Notes under the pieces: model-generated
Told to the model about the DNA's origin: nothing
Database searches by the model: none
The model's input: the letters and a program-made list of their open reading frames with translations, nothing else
Shown: positions 44,950 to 52,749 of the stretch, one piece after another
Position numbering within the stretch: position 1 is the first letter of the stretch
How the letters are laid out: every line of letters starts with the position of its first letter
Program-made: the position numbers and the translations under genes
NCBI GenBank assembly: GCA_963696585.1
Contig: CAVOKW010000039.1
Location: forward strand, 30,835-94,834
Direction of reading: 5' to 3'
DNA: 64,000 nucleotides
Source: Parvibaculum sp963696585
GTDB lineage: Bacteria > Pseudomonadota > Alphaproteobacteria > Parvibaculales > Parvibaculaceae

Positions 44950-45181
44950 GCGCGAAAAGCCGAGCCGGAACGCCGTCGTTGAAAGCTTCAACGGTCGTCT
45001 GCGTGACGAATGGCTGAACGACATCCTCTTCGCATCATTGGCTCAGGCCCGAACCGGGCTTGCCAATTAGCAGTTCAGCTACAACACTGTCAGACCTCAC
45101 TCAAGGCCCGGTGGGTTCACCCCCGCTGAGGTCGCAGCAACTTCTTCAAACAGGAAAAGCCCGATGGGACTTTACGTCTGA
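44950..45181 (+). pseudogene. IS3-family transposase OrfB, C-terminal remnant with nonsense codon
   Basis: Reads NAVVESFNGRLRDEWLND, LFASLAQARTGLAN, a TAG (45068-45070) where the family has Trp, then QFSYNTVRPHS and FTPAEVA, ending at a TGA (45179-45181). This is the last portion of the IS3-type rve integrase domain, including its final catalytic Glu region. The rest of the element is missing. Confidence 0.82.
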
Positions 45182-45263
45182 ATGGCGACAATCGGGGGAC
45201 CGCGTCACCGGCAATCAATAGTTGACTGGAAATGCAATCGTTTATCGCAAGGTGGATTCTTAA

Positions 45264-46856
45264 ATGCCCAAAACACGGATGAGCTATCGGGGCATGGCTG
45301 TAGCGCCTCATCATCTTGCGGCATCTGCGGCGCGGGATGTGTTGGCGGAAAAAGGCAATGCCGCTGAGGCCATGATCGCCGCCGCGGCGACGATCGCGGC
45401 TGTTTACCCGCATATGAACCATTTGGGCGGCGACGGATTCTGGTTATTGTCTCGACCCGGACAAGCGCCGATCGGCATCGATGCTTGCGGCCCGGCAGCT
45501 TCCGCCGCAACGATCGATTTTTATCGGGATCGCGATGTTGGAGCTTCCATTCCGACACGCGGCGGTTTGGCGGCGCTCACGGTTCCGGGGGCTGTTTCGG
45601 GTTGGAAGCAGGCATGTGGATTGGCGAAATCTTGGGGTGGCAAGCTGCCTTTATCACGGCTTCTTGAGCCCGCGATCTTCTTGGCGCGCGACGGTGTGGC
45701 GGTCAGTGAAAGTCAGGAGCGGCTGACGAGTGAAAAGCTTTCGGAGCTAAGAGGCGTCCCGGGTTTTTCGGATGTCTTTCTTGTGGACGGCAAGGCTCCG
45801 TCGCGTGGATTCCGGATGCGCCAGACCGCTCTGGCCGACACGCTTGAACGGCTTAGCCGGGCGGGATTGGACGACTTTTACACCGGCGAAATCGGCGCCG
45901 CCCTGGCGCAGGATTTGAAGCGCGCAGCTTCGCCAGTCAGTGACGTCGATCTTGCAAGATTTGATGCCCGGATCGTGCCGCCGCTTTCGGTGCCGCTTTC
46001 AAGCGGCACCGTTTTCAATATGCCGCCGCCGACACAAGGCGTGGCGTCATTGGCGATCCTTGGCGTTTTCGATCGTCTTGGCGTCGCGCAAGGTGAAAGC
46101 TTTGAGCATATTCACGGGCTTGTCGAAGCGACCAAGCAGGCCTTTCGGATGCGCGATGCCTATGTCTGCGATCCGGCCTTTATGAGGTGTTCCGCCGAGG
46201 AGCTTATCGTTGCCGACGCGCTCGACCGAATGGCTGGCGATATCGATCGCCGCCGCGCCGCACCCTGGCCGCATGTCGCGCAACCCGGCGATACGATCTG
46301 GATGGGCGTGATCGACGCGGAAGGCCGCGCGGTGAGCTATATCCAGTCCATCTATTGGGAGTTCGGTTCCGGTGTCGTGTCGCCCTCGACAGGCGTGCTC
46401 TTGCAGAATCGCGGCATTAGTTTTTCGCTCGACGAAACACAGATCAACGCGCTGATGCCCGGCAAGCGGCCTTTCCATACGCTCAATCCCGCCATGGCCC
46501 GGCTCGCCGACGGGCGGCAGATGGTCTATGGCACGATGGGCGGCGAAGGTCAGCCGCAGACGCAGGCCGCGATTTTCACGCGCCATGTGAATTTCGGCTG
46601 CGATCTTGGTGAGGCAATTTCCGCGCCGCGCTGGTTGCTCGGTCGCACATGGGGCGCGGATTCGATCACGCTCAAGATCGAGAACGATCTTGATCCTTCG
46701 ATTGTCGCGGCTCTCTCGGCAGCGGGCCATGAGGTCGAACGCGTCGCCCCTTGTAACGACATGATGGGGCACGCGGGGGCGATCACGCTTTCTCCCGATG
46801 GACGCTTCGAAGGCGCGTCTGACCCTCGCTCGGATGGCGCGGCTATCGGGCTCTGA
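45264..46856 (+). CDS. GGT-superfamily (Ntn) amidohydrolase, non-classical
   Basis: 530 residues of the gamma-glutamyltranspeptidase superfamily, self-cleaving Ntn hydrolases. No signal peptide, so cytoplasmic. The presumed autocleavage site and nucleophile Thr lies in GDTIWMGVID; YIQSIYWEFGSGVVSPSTG and YGTMGGEGQPQTQ follow, as in the YwrD/HpxW-like branch. By alignment with E. coli GGT the residues that hold the gamma-glutamyl alpha-carboxylate and amine are replaced: Arg of DFRE is Cys (IDACGPA), Gln and Asp of NNQMDD are Arg and Ser (QNRGIS), Ser of GSPGG is Thr or Met (GTMGG). A substrate other than a gamma-glutamyl compound is inferred, for example an oxamate-like or other small amide. 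First gene of the cassette; AAGGTGG precedes the ATG. Confidence 0.85.
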   Translation: MPKTRMSYRGMAVAPHHLAASAARDVLAEKGNAAEAMIAAAATIAAVYPHMNHLGGDGFWLLSRPGQAPIGIDACGPAASAATIDFYRDRDVGASIPTRGGLAALTVPGAVSGWKQACGLAKSWGGKLPLSRLLEPAIFLARDGVAVSESQERLTSEKLSELRGVPGFSDVFLVDGKAPSRGFRMRQTALADTLERLSRAGLDDFYTGEIGAALAQDLKRAASPVSDVDLARFDARIVPPLSVPLSSGTVFNMPPPTQGVASLAILGVFDRLGVAQGESFEHIHGLVEATKQAFRMRDAYVCDPAFMRCSAEELIVADALDRMAGDIDRRRAAPWPHVAQPGDTIWMGVIDAEGRAVSYIQSIYWEFGSGVVSPSTGVLLQNRGISFSLDETQINALMPGKRPFHTLNPAMARLADGRQMVYGTMGGEGQPQTQAAIFTRHVNFGCDLGEAISAPRWLLGRTWGADSITLKIENDLDPSIVAALSAAGHEVERVAPCNDMMGHAGAITLSPDGRFEGASDPRSDGAAIGL

Positions 46857-46952
46857 GACTGATCGTTTTCAAACGGCGATTCAGGCGGATATGCACAAAG
46901 GCGGATTGCAGGCGTTTGTCTGAAATTTCCGTTTAGGGCATTCTGCACACAT

Positions 46953-46995
46953 TGTATGCCAATTGCTGCATATGCGAGCATGAATTCGGCATACA
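46953..46995. promoter_or_regulatory. Large imperfect palindrome before the ABC transporter genes
   Basis: Arms TGTATGCC (46953-46960) and GGCATACA (46988-46995) flank an inner AATT/AATT and a GCATATGC palindrome. It lies in an AT-rich gap between the amidohydrolase and the permease, about 130 bases before the chosen permease start. A second short dyad AATGAGA / TCTCATT follows at about 47069-47094. Candidate operator for the MocR-type regulator encoded downstream. Confidence 0.5.
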
Positions 46996-47126
46996 TTGCC
47001 ATCAATATAAGCATATTTTGCCCTATATCTTTTATCATTGACCCACATTGTATTCTGAAAAACCATACAAATGAGAATGAGGAGAGGCTCTCATTCGGGG
47101 CGTCGATAAACGGGATCAGGCAGGGC

Positions 47127-47942
47127 ATGGGCGCCGCACGGGTCACTAGGAAGAGACGACCGGTTTTTGGCATTCGCACGCCGATAAACCGCACCGCCTA
47201 TTGGATTCTGGCTTGCATCGGCCTGATGGCGCCCTTTGCGCTCTGGATAAGCCTGCAGAGCAGCGGCCTGGTCGATCCGCTCTTTTTGCCTTCGCCGCTC
47301 AAGGTCATCGAACAATTTTTTCGTTGGTATACGGAGGGTGACCTTCTGGGAGATATGTGGATCAGCATATGGCGCGTCACAGCGGCCTTTGCGCTTTCCG
47401 CAATTCTTGCGCTGCCGCTCGGTCTCTGGATTGGTACGTTCAGGCCGATCGAAGCGCTGACCGAACCGTTGATCGATTTCATTCGCTACATGCCCGCGAC
47501 GGCCTTCATCCCGCTCATCATGCTTTGGGTCGGTATTGGGGAGGGGGCAAAGATCGCCGTCATCTTCATCGGTACATTTTTCCAGATGGTCTTGATGATT
47601 GCCGAGGATGTTCGCCGCGTGCCGATGTCGCAAATCGAAGCGACGCAGACGATGGGCGCGACGCGGTTTGAACTTCTGTCGTTGATTATCCTGCCCGCCG
47701 CAAAGCCAGCCATTCTCGATACGCTGCGCATCACGCTCGGTTGGGCCTGGACCTATCTCGTCGTCGCCGAGCTTGTCGCCTCCAGTAGCGGCCTTGGCTT
47801 CAACATCCTCAAAGCACAACGCTACCTCCAAACAGACAAGATCTTCGTCGGCATCATTCTGATCGGTCTCATAGGTATGTTTACCGATCAGGTATTGCGC
47901 TTCGTGCACCGGAAGGCTTTTCCATGGCTTCACAAGAAGTGA
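47127..47942 (+). CDS. NitT/TauT-type ABC transporter permease
   Basis: Inner-membrane permease of the SsuC/TauC type. The ATG at 47127 gives about 271 residues beginning MGAARVTRKRR, with five to six helices; a more upstream in-frame ATG (46956) would translate an AT-rich regulatory region and is rejected. The EAA-loop region is seen around ATQTMGATRFELLSLIILPA. FLPSPLKVIEQF and FIRYMPATAFIPLIMLWVGI are typical of the family. Overlaps the ATPase gene by 19 bases. Confidence 0.88.
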   Translation: MGAARVTRKRRPVFGIRTPINRTAYWILACIGLMAPFALWISLQSSGLVDPLFLPSPLKVIEQFFRWYTEGDLLGDMWISIWRVTAAFALSAILALPLGLWIGTFRPIEALTEPLIDFIRYMPATAFIPLIMLWVGIGEGAKIAVIFIGTFFQMVLMIAEDVRRVPMSQIEATQTMGATRFELLSLIILPAAKPAILDTLRITLGWAWTYLVVAELVASSSGLGFNILKAQRYLQTDKIFVGIILIGLIGMFTDQVLRFVHRKAFPWLHKK

Positions 47943-48808
47943 ATGACCCGTTTATTCACATTCTGGAGGCGGGAAAGCGTTTTCAGGATGGTCGTCGGCA
48001 GATCGTCGCATTCGACGGTGTTTCGCTTGATATCGCACGCAACGAATTTGTGACCGTCGTCGGCGCTTCAGGCTGTGGTAAATCGACCTTGCTGCGCACG
48101 ATCAGCGGGCTCGACAATCTGACCAGCGGAAAGATTGTCGTGGAGGGACGCGAAGTATCGGAACCGGGCGTCGATCGAGCAATGGTGTTCCAGCACTACA
48201 GCTTGTTCACGTGGTTGACGGTCGCCGAAAACATTTCCTTCTTTCACAACCTCAAGGCGTTTTCGGATCGCGCGCCATCATCTGGCGCTGTGATGTCAAG
48301 CATGGGGCGCGCTGAAGCTCTGCAGCAACTGGTTGGGCTCGAGCCATACAAACATCTCTATCCCAATCAGCTTTCCGGCGGCATGCAGCAGCGCACCGCC
48401 ATTGCGCGCGCCTTGCTTGCGCGCCCTTCTATCCTTCTGATGGATGAACCTTTCGGCGCACTCGATGCGCAAACGCGCGAGATCATGCATGAACTTGTGT
48501 TGAGGCTTTTCGATGTCGAGAAGACGACCATCATTTTCGTGACGCATGATGTCGAGGAAGCGATTTATCTCGGCCAACGCGTCGTCCTGATGGCGCCAAA
48601 TCCCGGTCGTATAGACGAAATATTTGATGTGCCCTTCGGTCGCGACCGAGGCCTTGATCTGAAATCCGATCCGGATTTTCTCGATCTGAAACGCCGTATC
48701 ATGGCGCGCATCCGCGAAACCTCGACCATGCGGGCAGACCTTGAACTGCTCGACAAGTTCTCGCGGCGCGAGGCGAGCGAACCCGACGGCGAGAGGGCGG
48801 ACGTATGA
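47924..48808 (+). CDS. NitT/TauT-type ABC transporter ATP-binding protein
   Basis: ATPase of the importer, 294 residues, like SsuB/TauB. Walker A GASGCGKSTLL, Q-loop MVFQHYSLFTWL, signature LSGGMQQRTAIARAL, Walker B SILLMDEPFGALDAQTR and switch His in FVTHDVEEA are intact. The C-terminal extension DLDLKSDPDFLDLK-like is usual for this subfamily. Stop overlaps the SDR start (ATGA). Confidence 0.92.
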   Translation: MASQEVNDPFIHILEAGKRFQDGRRQIVAFDGVSLDIARNEFVTVVGASGCGKSTLLRTISGLDNLTSGKIVVEGREVSEPGVDRAMVFQHYSLFTWLTVAENISFFHNLKAFSDRAPSSGAVMSSMGRAEALQQLVGLEPYKHLYPNQLSGGMQQRTAIARALLARPSILLMDEPFGALDAQTREIMHELVLRLFDVEKTTIIFVTHDVEEAIYLGQRVVLMAPNPGRIDEIFDVPFGRDRGLDLKSDPDFLDLKRRIMARIRETSTMRADLELLDKFSRREASEPDGERADV

Positions 48809-49569
48809 CCCCGATACTTGAAGGCAAGACAGCGATCATAACGGGGGCCTGTAGCGGAATCGGGCGCGCGTCGGTGGCCAAATTCATTGCCGAAGGCTGC
48901 ATGGTTCATGGGCTCGACATGGACGCCGCAGCGGGTGCGGCCCTTGAAAAGAAATATAAGGCCCAACCCGGCTTCAAATTTCATCACGTTGATCTGGCGG
49001 TTGCCGCCGAAATCGATCGCGTGATCGAGGCGTTAAACGCGGACGTCGCACGCGTCGATATTCTCTTTTGTAATGCAGGCATTTCCTTTGTGAAACCCAT
49101 CGAGGAGACGAGCGACGCCGATTGTGAGCGCGCCATAGCTGTCAATTTCATGTCCGCCTTTCGATTGGCGCGCGCGATCCTGCCGCGCATGAAGGCACAA
49201 GGTGGTGGCGTCATCCTTAATACGGCATCCGAACTCTCGCTGGTGGGTCAACCGGGCTTCACCGCCTATTGCGCATCAAAGGGAGCGATCCTCGCCTATA
49301 CGCGCGCGCTCGCGCTTGAGACGGCGCAATACGGCATCAGGGTCAATGCGCTTTGTCCCGGCCCGGTCGAGACGCCCATGCTGATGGCGGAGTTTGAGAC
49401 GGGACCTGAGGCCTCGGTCGAACGCACGCAAGCCGAAAAAAGCATACCGCTCGGGCGGCTGGGTCGGCCGGAGGAAATCGCGGAGGTCGCCGTGTTTCTC
49501 GCGAGCGACCGCGCGAGCTTTGTTCATGGCGCAACCATTCTTGCCGATGGCGGAAAAACAGCAGTTTAG
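48805..49569 (+). CDS. SDR-family oxidoreductase of the island cassette
   Basis: 254-residue classical SDR with NAD(P) motif TGACSGIG, CNAGIS, catalytic Ser in NTASELS and YCASK, and PGPVETPM. The Asp in GLDMDAA after the second strand suggests NAD rather than NADP. Translationally coupled to the ABC ATPase, so its substrate is probably the imported compound or a product of the amidohydrolase: an alcohol or amino alcohol oxidised to a carbonyl. Substrate unknown. Confidence 0.88.
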   Translation: MTPILEGKTAIITGACSGIGRASVAKFIAEGCMVHGLDMDAAAGAALEKKYKAQPGFKFHHVDLAVAAEIDRVIEALNADVARVDILFCNAGISFVKPIEETSDADCERAIAVNFMSAFRLARAILPRMKAQGGGVILNTASELSLVGQPGFTAYCASKGAILAYTRALALETAQYGIRVNALCPGPVETPMLMAEFETGPEASVERTQAEKSIPLGRLGRPEEIAEVAVFLASDRASFVHGATILADGGKTAV

Positions 49570-49593
49570 TCAAGAAAGAAGAGAAGTTCTGAA

Positions 49594-49989
49594 ATGAATC
49601 CGATTCAATTTTACATGGTAGATGGCGCGCCCGAGCCGGTGGCACCTTTTTCTCATGCGGCGGAAGTTGAACGCCTGATATTTGTGACAGGACAGATGCC
49701 GACCTATCCTGGTCGGCCCGCCGCCCCTTTGCCTGACGGCATCGAAGCGCAGACACATCTCGTTATCAAGAATCTGGAAATCGTACTCGCGGGCCTCGGG
49801 CTGACGCTCGAAAACGTCTTGCGAACGGGAGCCTATCTCACCCATTTCCAGGAAGACTACGAAACCTTCAATCAGATCTATCGATCCTATTTCGCGCCGG
49901 GTCGCCTGCCTGCCCGAACCTGTATTGGCGTTACCGGATTGGCGCGGGATGCCCGTGTCGAAATCGATTTCGTCGTTTATCGGCCTTAA
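49594..49989 (+). CDS. RidA-family enamine/imine deaminase
   Basis: 131-residue RidA (YjgF/YER057c/UK114) protein, a trimeric enzyme that hydrolyses enamine or imine intermediates to ketones and ammonia. The catalytic Arg is kept in LPARTCIGV and the Glu in VEIDFV. FVTGQMP, VIKNLEIVL and RTGAYLTHFQEDYETFNQ are conserved. Its place between the SDR and the binding protein suggests that the pathway generates a reactive imine, for example by oxidation of an amine. Confidence 0.92.
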   Translation: MNPIQFYMVDGAPEPVAPFSHAAEVERLIFVTGQMPTYPGRPAAPLPDGIEAQTHLVIKNLEIVLAGLGLTLENVLRTGAYLTHFQEDYETFNQIYRSYFAPGRLPARTCIGVTGLARDARVEIDFVVYRP

Positions 49990-50015
49990 AGGTCAATCTA
50001 GAGGAGTAAGAGACA

Positions 50016-51032
50016 ATGCGATATTTGCAGAAGTTTTCTACCGCCAGCTCATCGAGAAAGGGCATGTTCGGGCGGGTGCTGAAAGCCCTGGCGGGTGCTA
50101 CTCTGACCATTTCGGTTCTCTTGGCGTCGCCGGCTATTGCCGCGGAGAAGCCCTTGCAGATCGGCGTTCCGCTTTGGGTCGGCTGGACGCCGTGGTACGT
50201 CGTTCAGGCAAACGAAATGTTGAAAAAAGCCCATGTCAACGCGGAGCTGAAATTCTTCGGCGTCCAGTCCGAGGCGCGTGTGGCGCTGGCATCGGGCAAT
50301 CTCGATCTCTGTGCATTGGCGACCAATGATGTGGTGACTATCAATGCGAACGGACAGGTCGCCAGCATCATCGCGCTCAACGATGAATCTGCGGGCGCCG
50401 ACATCATGATCACGCGCGGCATTGAGAGCGGCAAGGATCTTAAGGGCAAAAAAATCGGCGTCGAGGTTGGCGGTGTCAGCAATCTTCTGCTCGATGCCAT
50501 TCTTCAAAAGAATGGCTACACCGAATCTGACGTCGATATCGTGAACATGTCAGCCGAGGATGCAGGCACCGCATTTGTTGCCAAGGCGATTGATGCCTCG
50601 GTCACATGGGAACCTTTTGCTTCGCAAGGTATCGCTGCAGGCGGCAAGGCGCTTTACACGAGCAAGGACACCCCTGGCCTGATCGTTGATGTGATGGCGG
50701 CGCGTGACGATGTATTGAAGACGCGCGGCGAAGAAGTCAAGAAAGTGCTGGCGGTATGGTTTGCCGCTCTTAAAGCGGTCATGACCGATCCCGACGCAAA
50801 TTTCCCGATCATGGCAAAGGGCGCGGGCGTTTCCGTTGCCGACTTCAAACCCATGTGGGAAGGTGTTCATATGTATGACGAGGCTGAGACCAAGGAAGCG
50901 CTTGGCACGCCGGAAAAGCCCGGCCCATACTATGAGACAGTGCAGACTACGGTTGATTTTATGGTGGCGCATAAGCTGATTGATGCACCGGTGCCGGTTT
51001 CTTCGATGGTGACAGATGACTACTTGCCATAG
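50016..51032 (+). CDS. NitT/TauT-type ABC transporter substrate-binding protein
   Basis: Periplasmic binding protein of the SsuA/TauA/NMT1 type, 338 residues. A long N-terminal region with a hydrophobic signal core (about residues 25-45) ends at PAIAAEK. The mature protein begins LQIGVPLWVGWTPWYVVQ, the usual start of this fold, and has GVQSEARVALASGNLD and GKKIGVEVGGVSNLLLDAIL. Separated from the permease and ATPase genes by the SDR and ridA, but surely their partner. GAGGAG lies before the ATG. Confidence 0.9.
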   Translation: MRYLQKFSTASSSRKGMFGRVLKALAGATLTISVLLASPAIAAEKPLQIGVPLWVGWTPWYVVQANEMLKKAHVNAELKFFGVQSEARVALASGNLDLCALATNDVVTINANGQVASIIALNDESAGADIMITRGIESGKDLKGKKIGVEVGGVSNLLLDAILQKNGYTESDVDIVNMSAEDAGTAFVAKAIDASVTWEPFASQGIAAGGKALYTSKDTPGLIVDVMAARDDVLKTRGEEVKKVLAVWFAALKAVMTDPDANFPIMAKGAGVSVADFKPMWEGVHMYDEAETKEALGTPEKPGPYYETVQTTVDFMVAHKLIDAPVPVSSMVTDDYLP

Positions 51033-51096
51033 TTTTGGCGGCGCTTGTTCGAGACGGGAAATCTAAGGTGCAAGTCTGTAGCGCTGGACAACAATC

Positions 51097-51123
51097 AAGG
51101 CGGGTGCCGATGGCGCCCGCCTT
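51097..51123 (+). terminator. Hairpin after the substrate-binding protein gene
   Basis: 12-bp stem AAGGCGGGTGCC / GGCGCCCGCCTT (one G-T pair) with a three-base loop. Only a weak T-run follows (TCTTTC), so termination may be partial. Confidence 0.55.
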
Positions 51124-51126
51124 GCG

Positions 51127-51145
51127 GCGTCTTTCATAAAGACGC
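51127..51145. promoter_or_regulatory. Perfect inverted repeat at the start of the MocR-type gene
   Basis: GCGTCTTT-CAT-AAAGACGC, an 8-bp perfect dyad ending two bases before the ATG at 51148. It could be an autoregulatory operator or an RNA hairpin limiting translation; no Shine-Dalgarno sequence is seen at this start. Confidence 0.45.
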
Positions 51146-51147
51146 AA

Positions 51148-52662
51148 ATGCCGAGTACACTCACCCAGCCAGAAATAAAACATATTGGTAACATGGCGGA
51201 ATTGGCGGCAAATAAGGTAGATGGACAGTTCGGTCAGCAAACAGATGACGGGAAAAGTCCTTATTCTTCTTTCATGGAAGCGCTGCGGGACGGGATAGGC
51301 TCCCGTCGGGGCGCGCGCTATCTCGCCATCGCCGCCGAAGTCGAAAAGGCGCTGGACGAAGGACGACTGCATGTAGGTGATCGCCTGCCTCCCCATCGAG
51401 ATCTGGCGGATTTTCTGAACCTGAACCTGAGTACCGTCAGCCGCGCTTATGCTGAAATGCGCGCGCGAGGCCTCATTGATGGTGTCGTCGGACGAGGAAC
51501 GTTTATCGTGGACTCCCGACCGGATGCGCCGCCTTCAATCTGGGAGCGCGCCCTCGACGGTGATTTCATAGATCTCTCTCATAACTTCCCGCGCCAATCC
51601 AAGGGACACGCGAGCGTCGTGGCGATCCTTCACGAGATGGAGGCAAGCTTCGACGTTTCGCGTCTGATGGCGCATCAGGTTGACCTTGGACTGCCTGAAC
51701 ATCGCGAAGCCGGCGCTAAATGGCTTGGGCGCATGGGGGTCAAGACGAGACCTGATGAGGTTATCCTGACTTCGGGCGGACAGCATGGCATCCTCATGGC
51801 GATCGCCGCGCTGACCCATCCGACCGAGCCGCTCATGGTTGAGGAACTCACCTTTTACGGCGCAAAGTCGGCAGCCAATATATTGGGACGAAGGATTGTG
51901 AGCGTTCGCATGGACGCCGATGGGATAATCTCCTCCGATCTGGAACGCGTCAGCGTGGAGACCGGCGCCAAAGTGCTCTATTGCATGCCGACATTGCACA
52001 ACCCGAGCACGATCACGATGCCTCTCGCGCGTCGAAGGGAAGTCGTTGAGGTCTGCCGCCGGAACGATATCGCCATTATCGAAGATGATGCCTACAGCTT
52101 CCTGCTCGATGAGATTTATCCGCCGCTCTGTTCGCTGGCTCCCGAACGAACGACCTATATATCCACGCTTTCGAAATGTGTCGGGCCAGGGTTGCGCATC
52201 GGTTTTGTAAGAGCGCCGAGAGAATGTCTCCTGCCGCTTGGATTAGCCCTTCGAGCTTCAACGCTTATGGCAACGCCCATTACAGCGGAGATCGCGCGGC
52301 GGCTGATCGATGGCGGCACCATTCAGGAGGTTATTGATGACAGGCGGCTCGAGGCCAAGGCGCGACAAGCCATAGCCTTTAACCTTCTGCCTGACGCTCT
52401 GACGTCCGGTCACCCGAATGGATTTCACATTTGGCTTCAGCTGGCGAATGGCTGGCATGCAGAGGAATTCAGTCGCGAGGCAAAGCTTCGCGGTGTGGGC
52501 GTGGCGCCTGCAAGCCTTTTTGTTGTCGGCGACAATGTCAGAGCGAACGCCGTGCGTCTTTGTACTTCCGCGGCCGCCGACCAAGATGTACTGAAGGTCG
52601 CTTTGGGCATCTTGAGCAGGCAGTTAAGCGAACATCCGCCGATTTCCTTGCCGTCGATCTGA
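51148..52662 (+). CDS. MocR-type (GntR-HTH plus aminotransferase-like) transcriptional regulator
   Basis: 504 residues. A GntR-type winged helix (about residues 55-125: LHVGDRLPPHRDLADFLNLN, STVSRAYAEMRARGLI) joined to a fold-type I aminotransferase-like domain. The PLP Lys is in TYISTLSKCVGPGLRIGF, the Asp in IIEDDAYSFLLDE. MocR proteins such as GabR, TauR, PdxR and EhuR sense PLP adducts of amino compounds and control nearby transport or catabolic genes. It therefore probably controls this cassette and points to an amine or amino-acid-like inducer. An alternative start is the ATG at 51193. Confidence 0.9.
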   Translation: MPSTLTQPEIKHIGNMAELAANKVDGQFGQQTDDGKSPYSSFMEALRDGIGSRRGARYLAIAAEVEKALDEGRLHVGDRLPPHRDLADFLNLNLSTVSRAYAEMRARGLIDGVVGRGTFIVDSRPDAPPSIWERALDGDFIDLSHNFPRQSKGHASVVAILHEMEASFDVSRLMAHQVDLGLPEHREAGAKWLGRMGVKTRPDEVILTSGGQHGILMAIAALTHPTEPLMVEELTFYGAKSAANILGRRIVSVRMDADGIISSDLERVSVETGAKVLYCMPTLHNPSTITMPLARRREVVEVCRRNDIAIIEDDAYSFLLDEIYPPLCSLAPERTTYISTLSKCVGPGLRIGFVRAPRECLLPLGLALRASTLMATPITAEIARRLIDGGTIQEVIDDRRLEAKARQAIAFNLLPDALTSGHPNGFHIWLQLANGWHAEEFSREAKLRGVGVAPASLFVVGDNVRANAVRLCTSAAADQDVLKVALGILSRQLSEHPPISLPSI

Positions 52663-52749
52663 GGCGTCTTTCGACTGTGTTTCAAGATTTGTTAGAAAGC
52701 GATTGATCTCATCCTGGCCGCAGGCGGTTGGATCGTTATCAAAGATAAT

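Noticed and set aside
45264..52662. Taurine or alkanesulfonate utilisation operon
   Set aside because: Importer and MocR regulator resemble those of taurine systems, but there is no Xsc, Tpa, TauD or SsuD; the enzymes present do not desulfonate.
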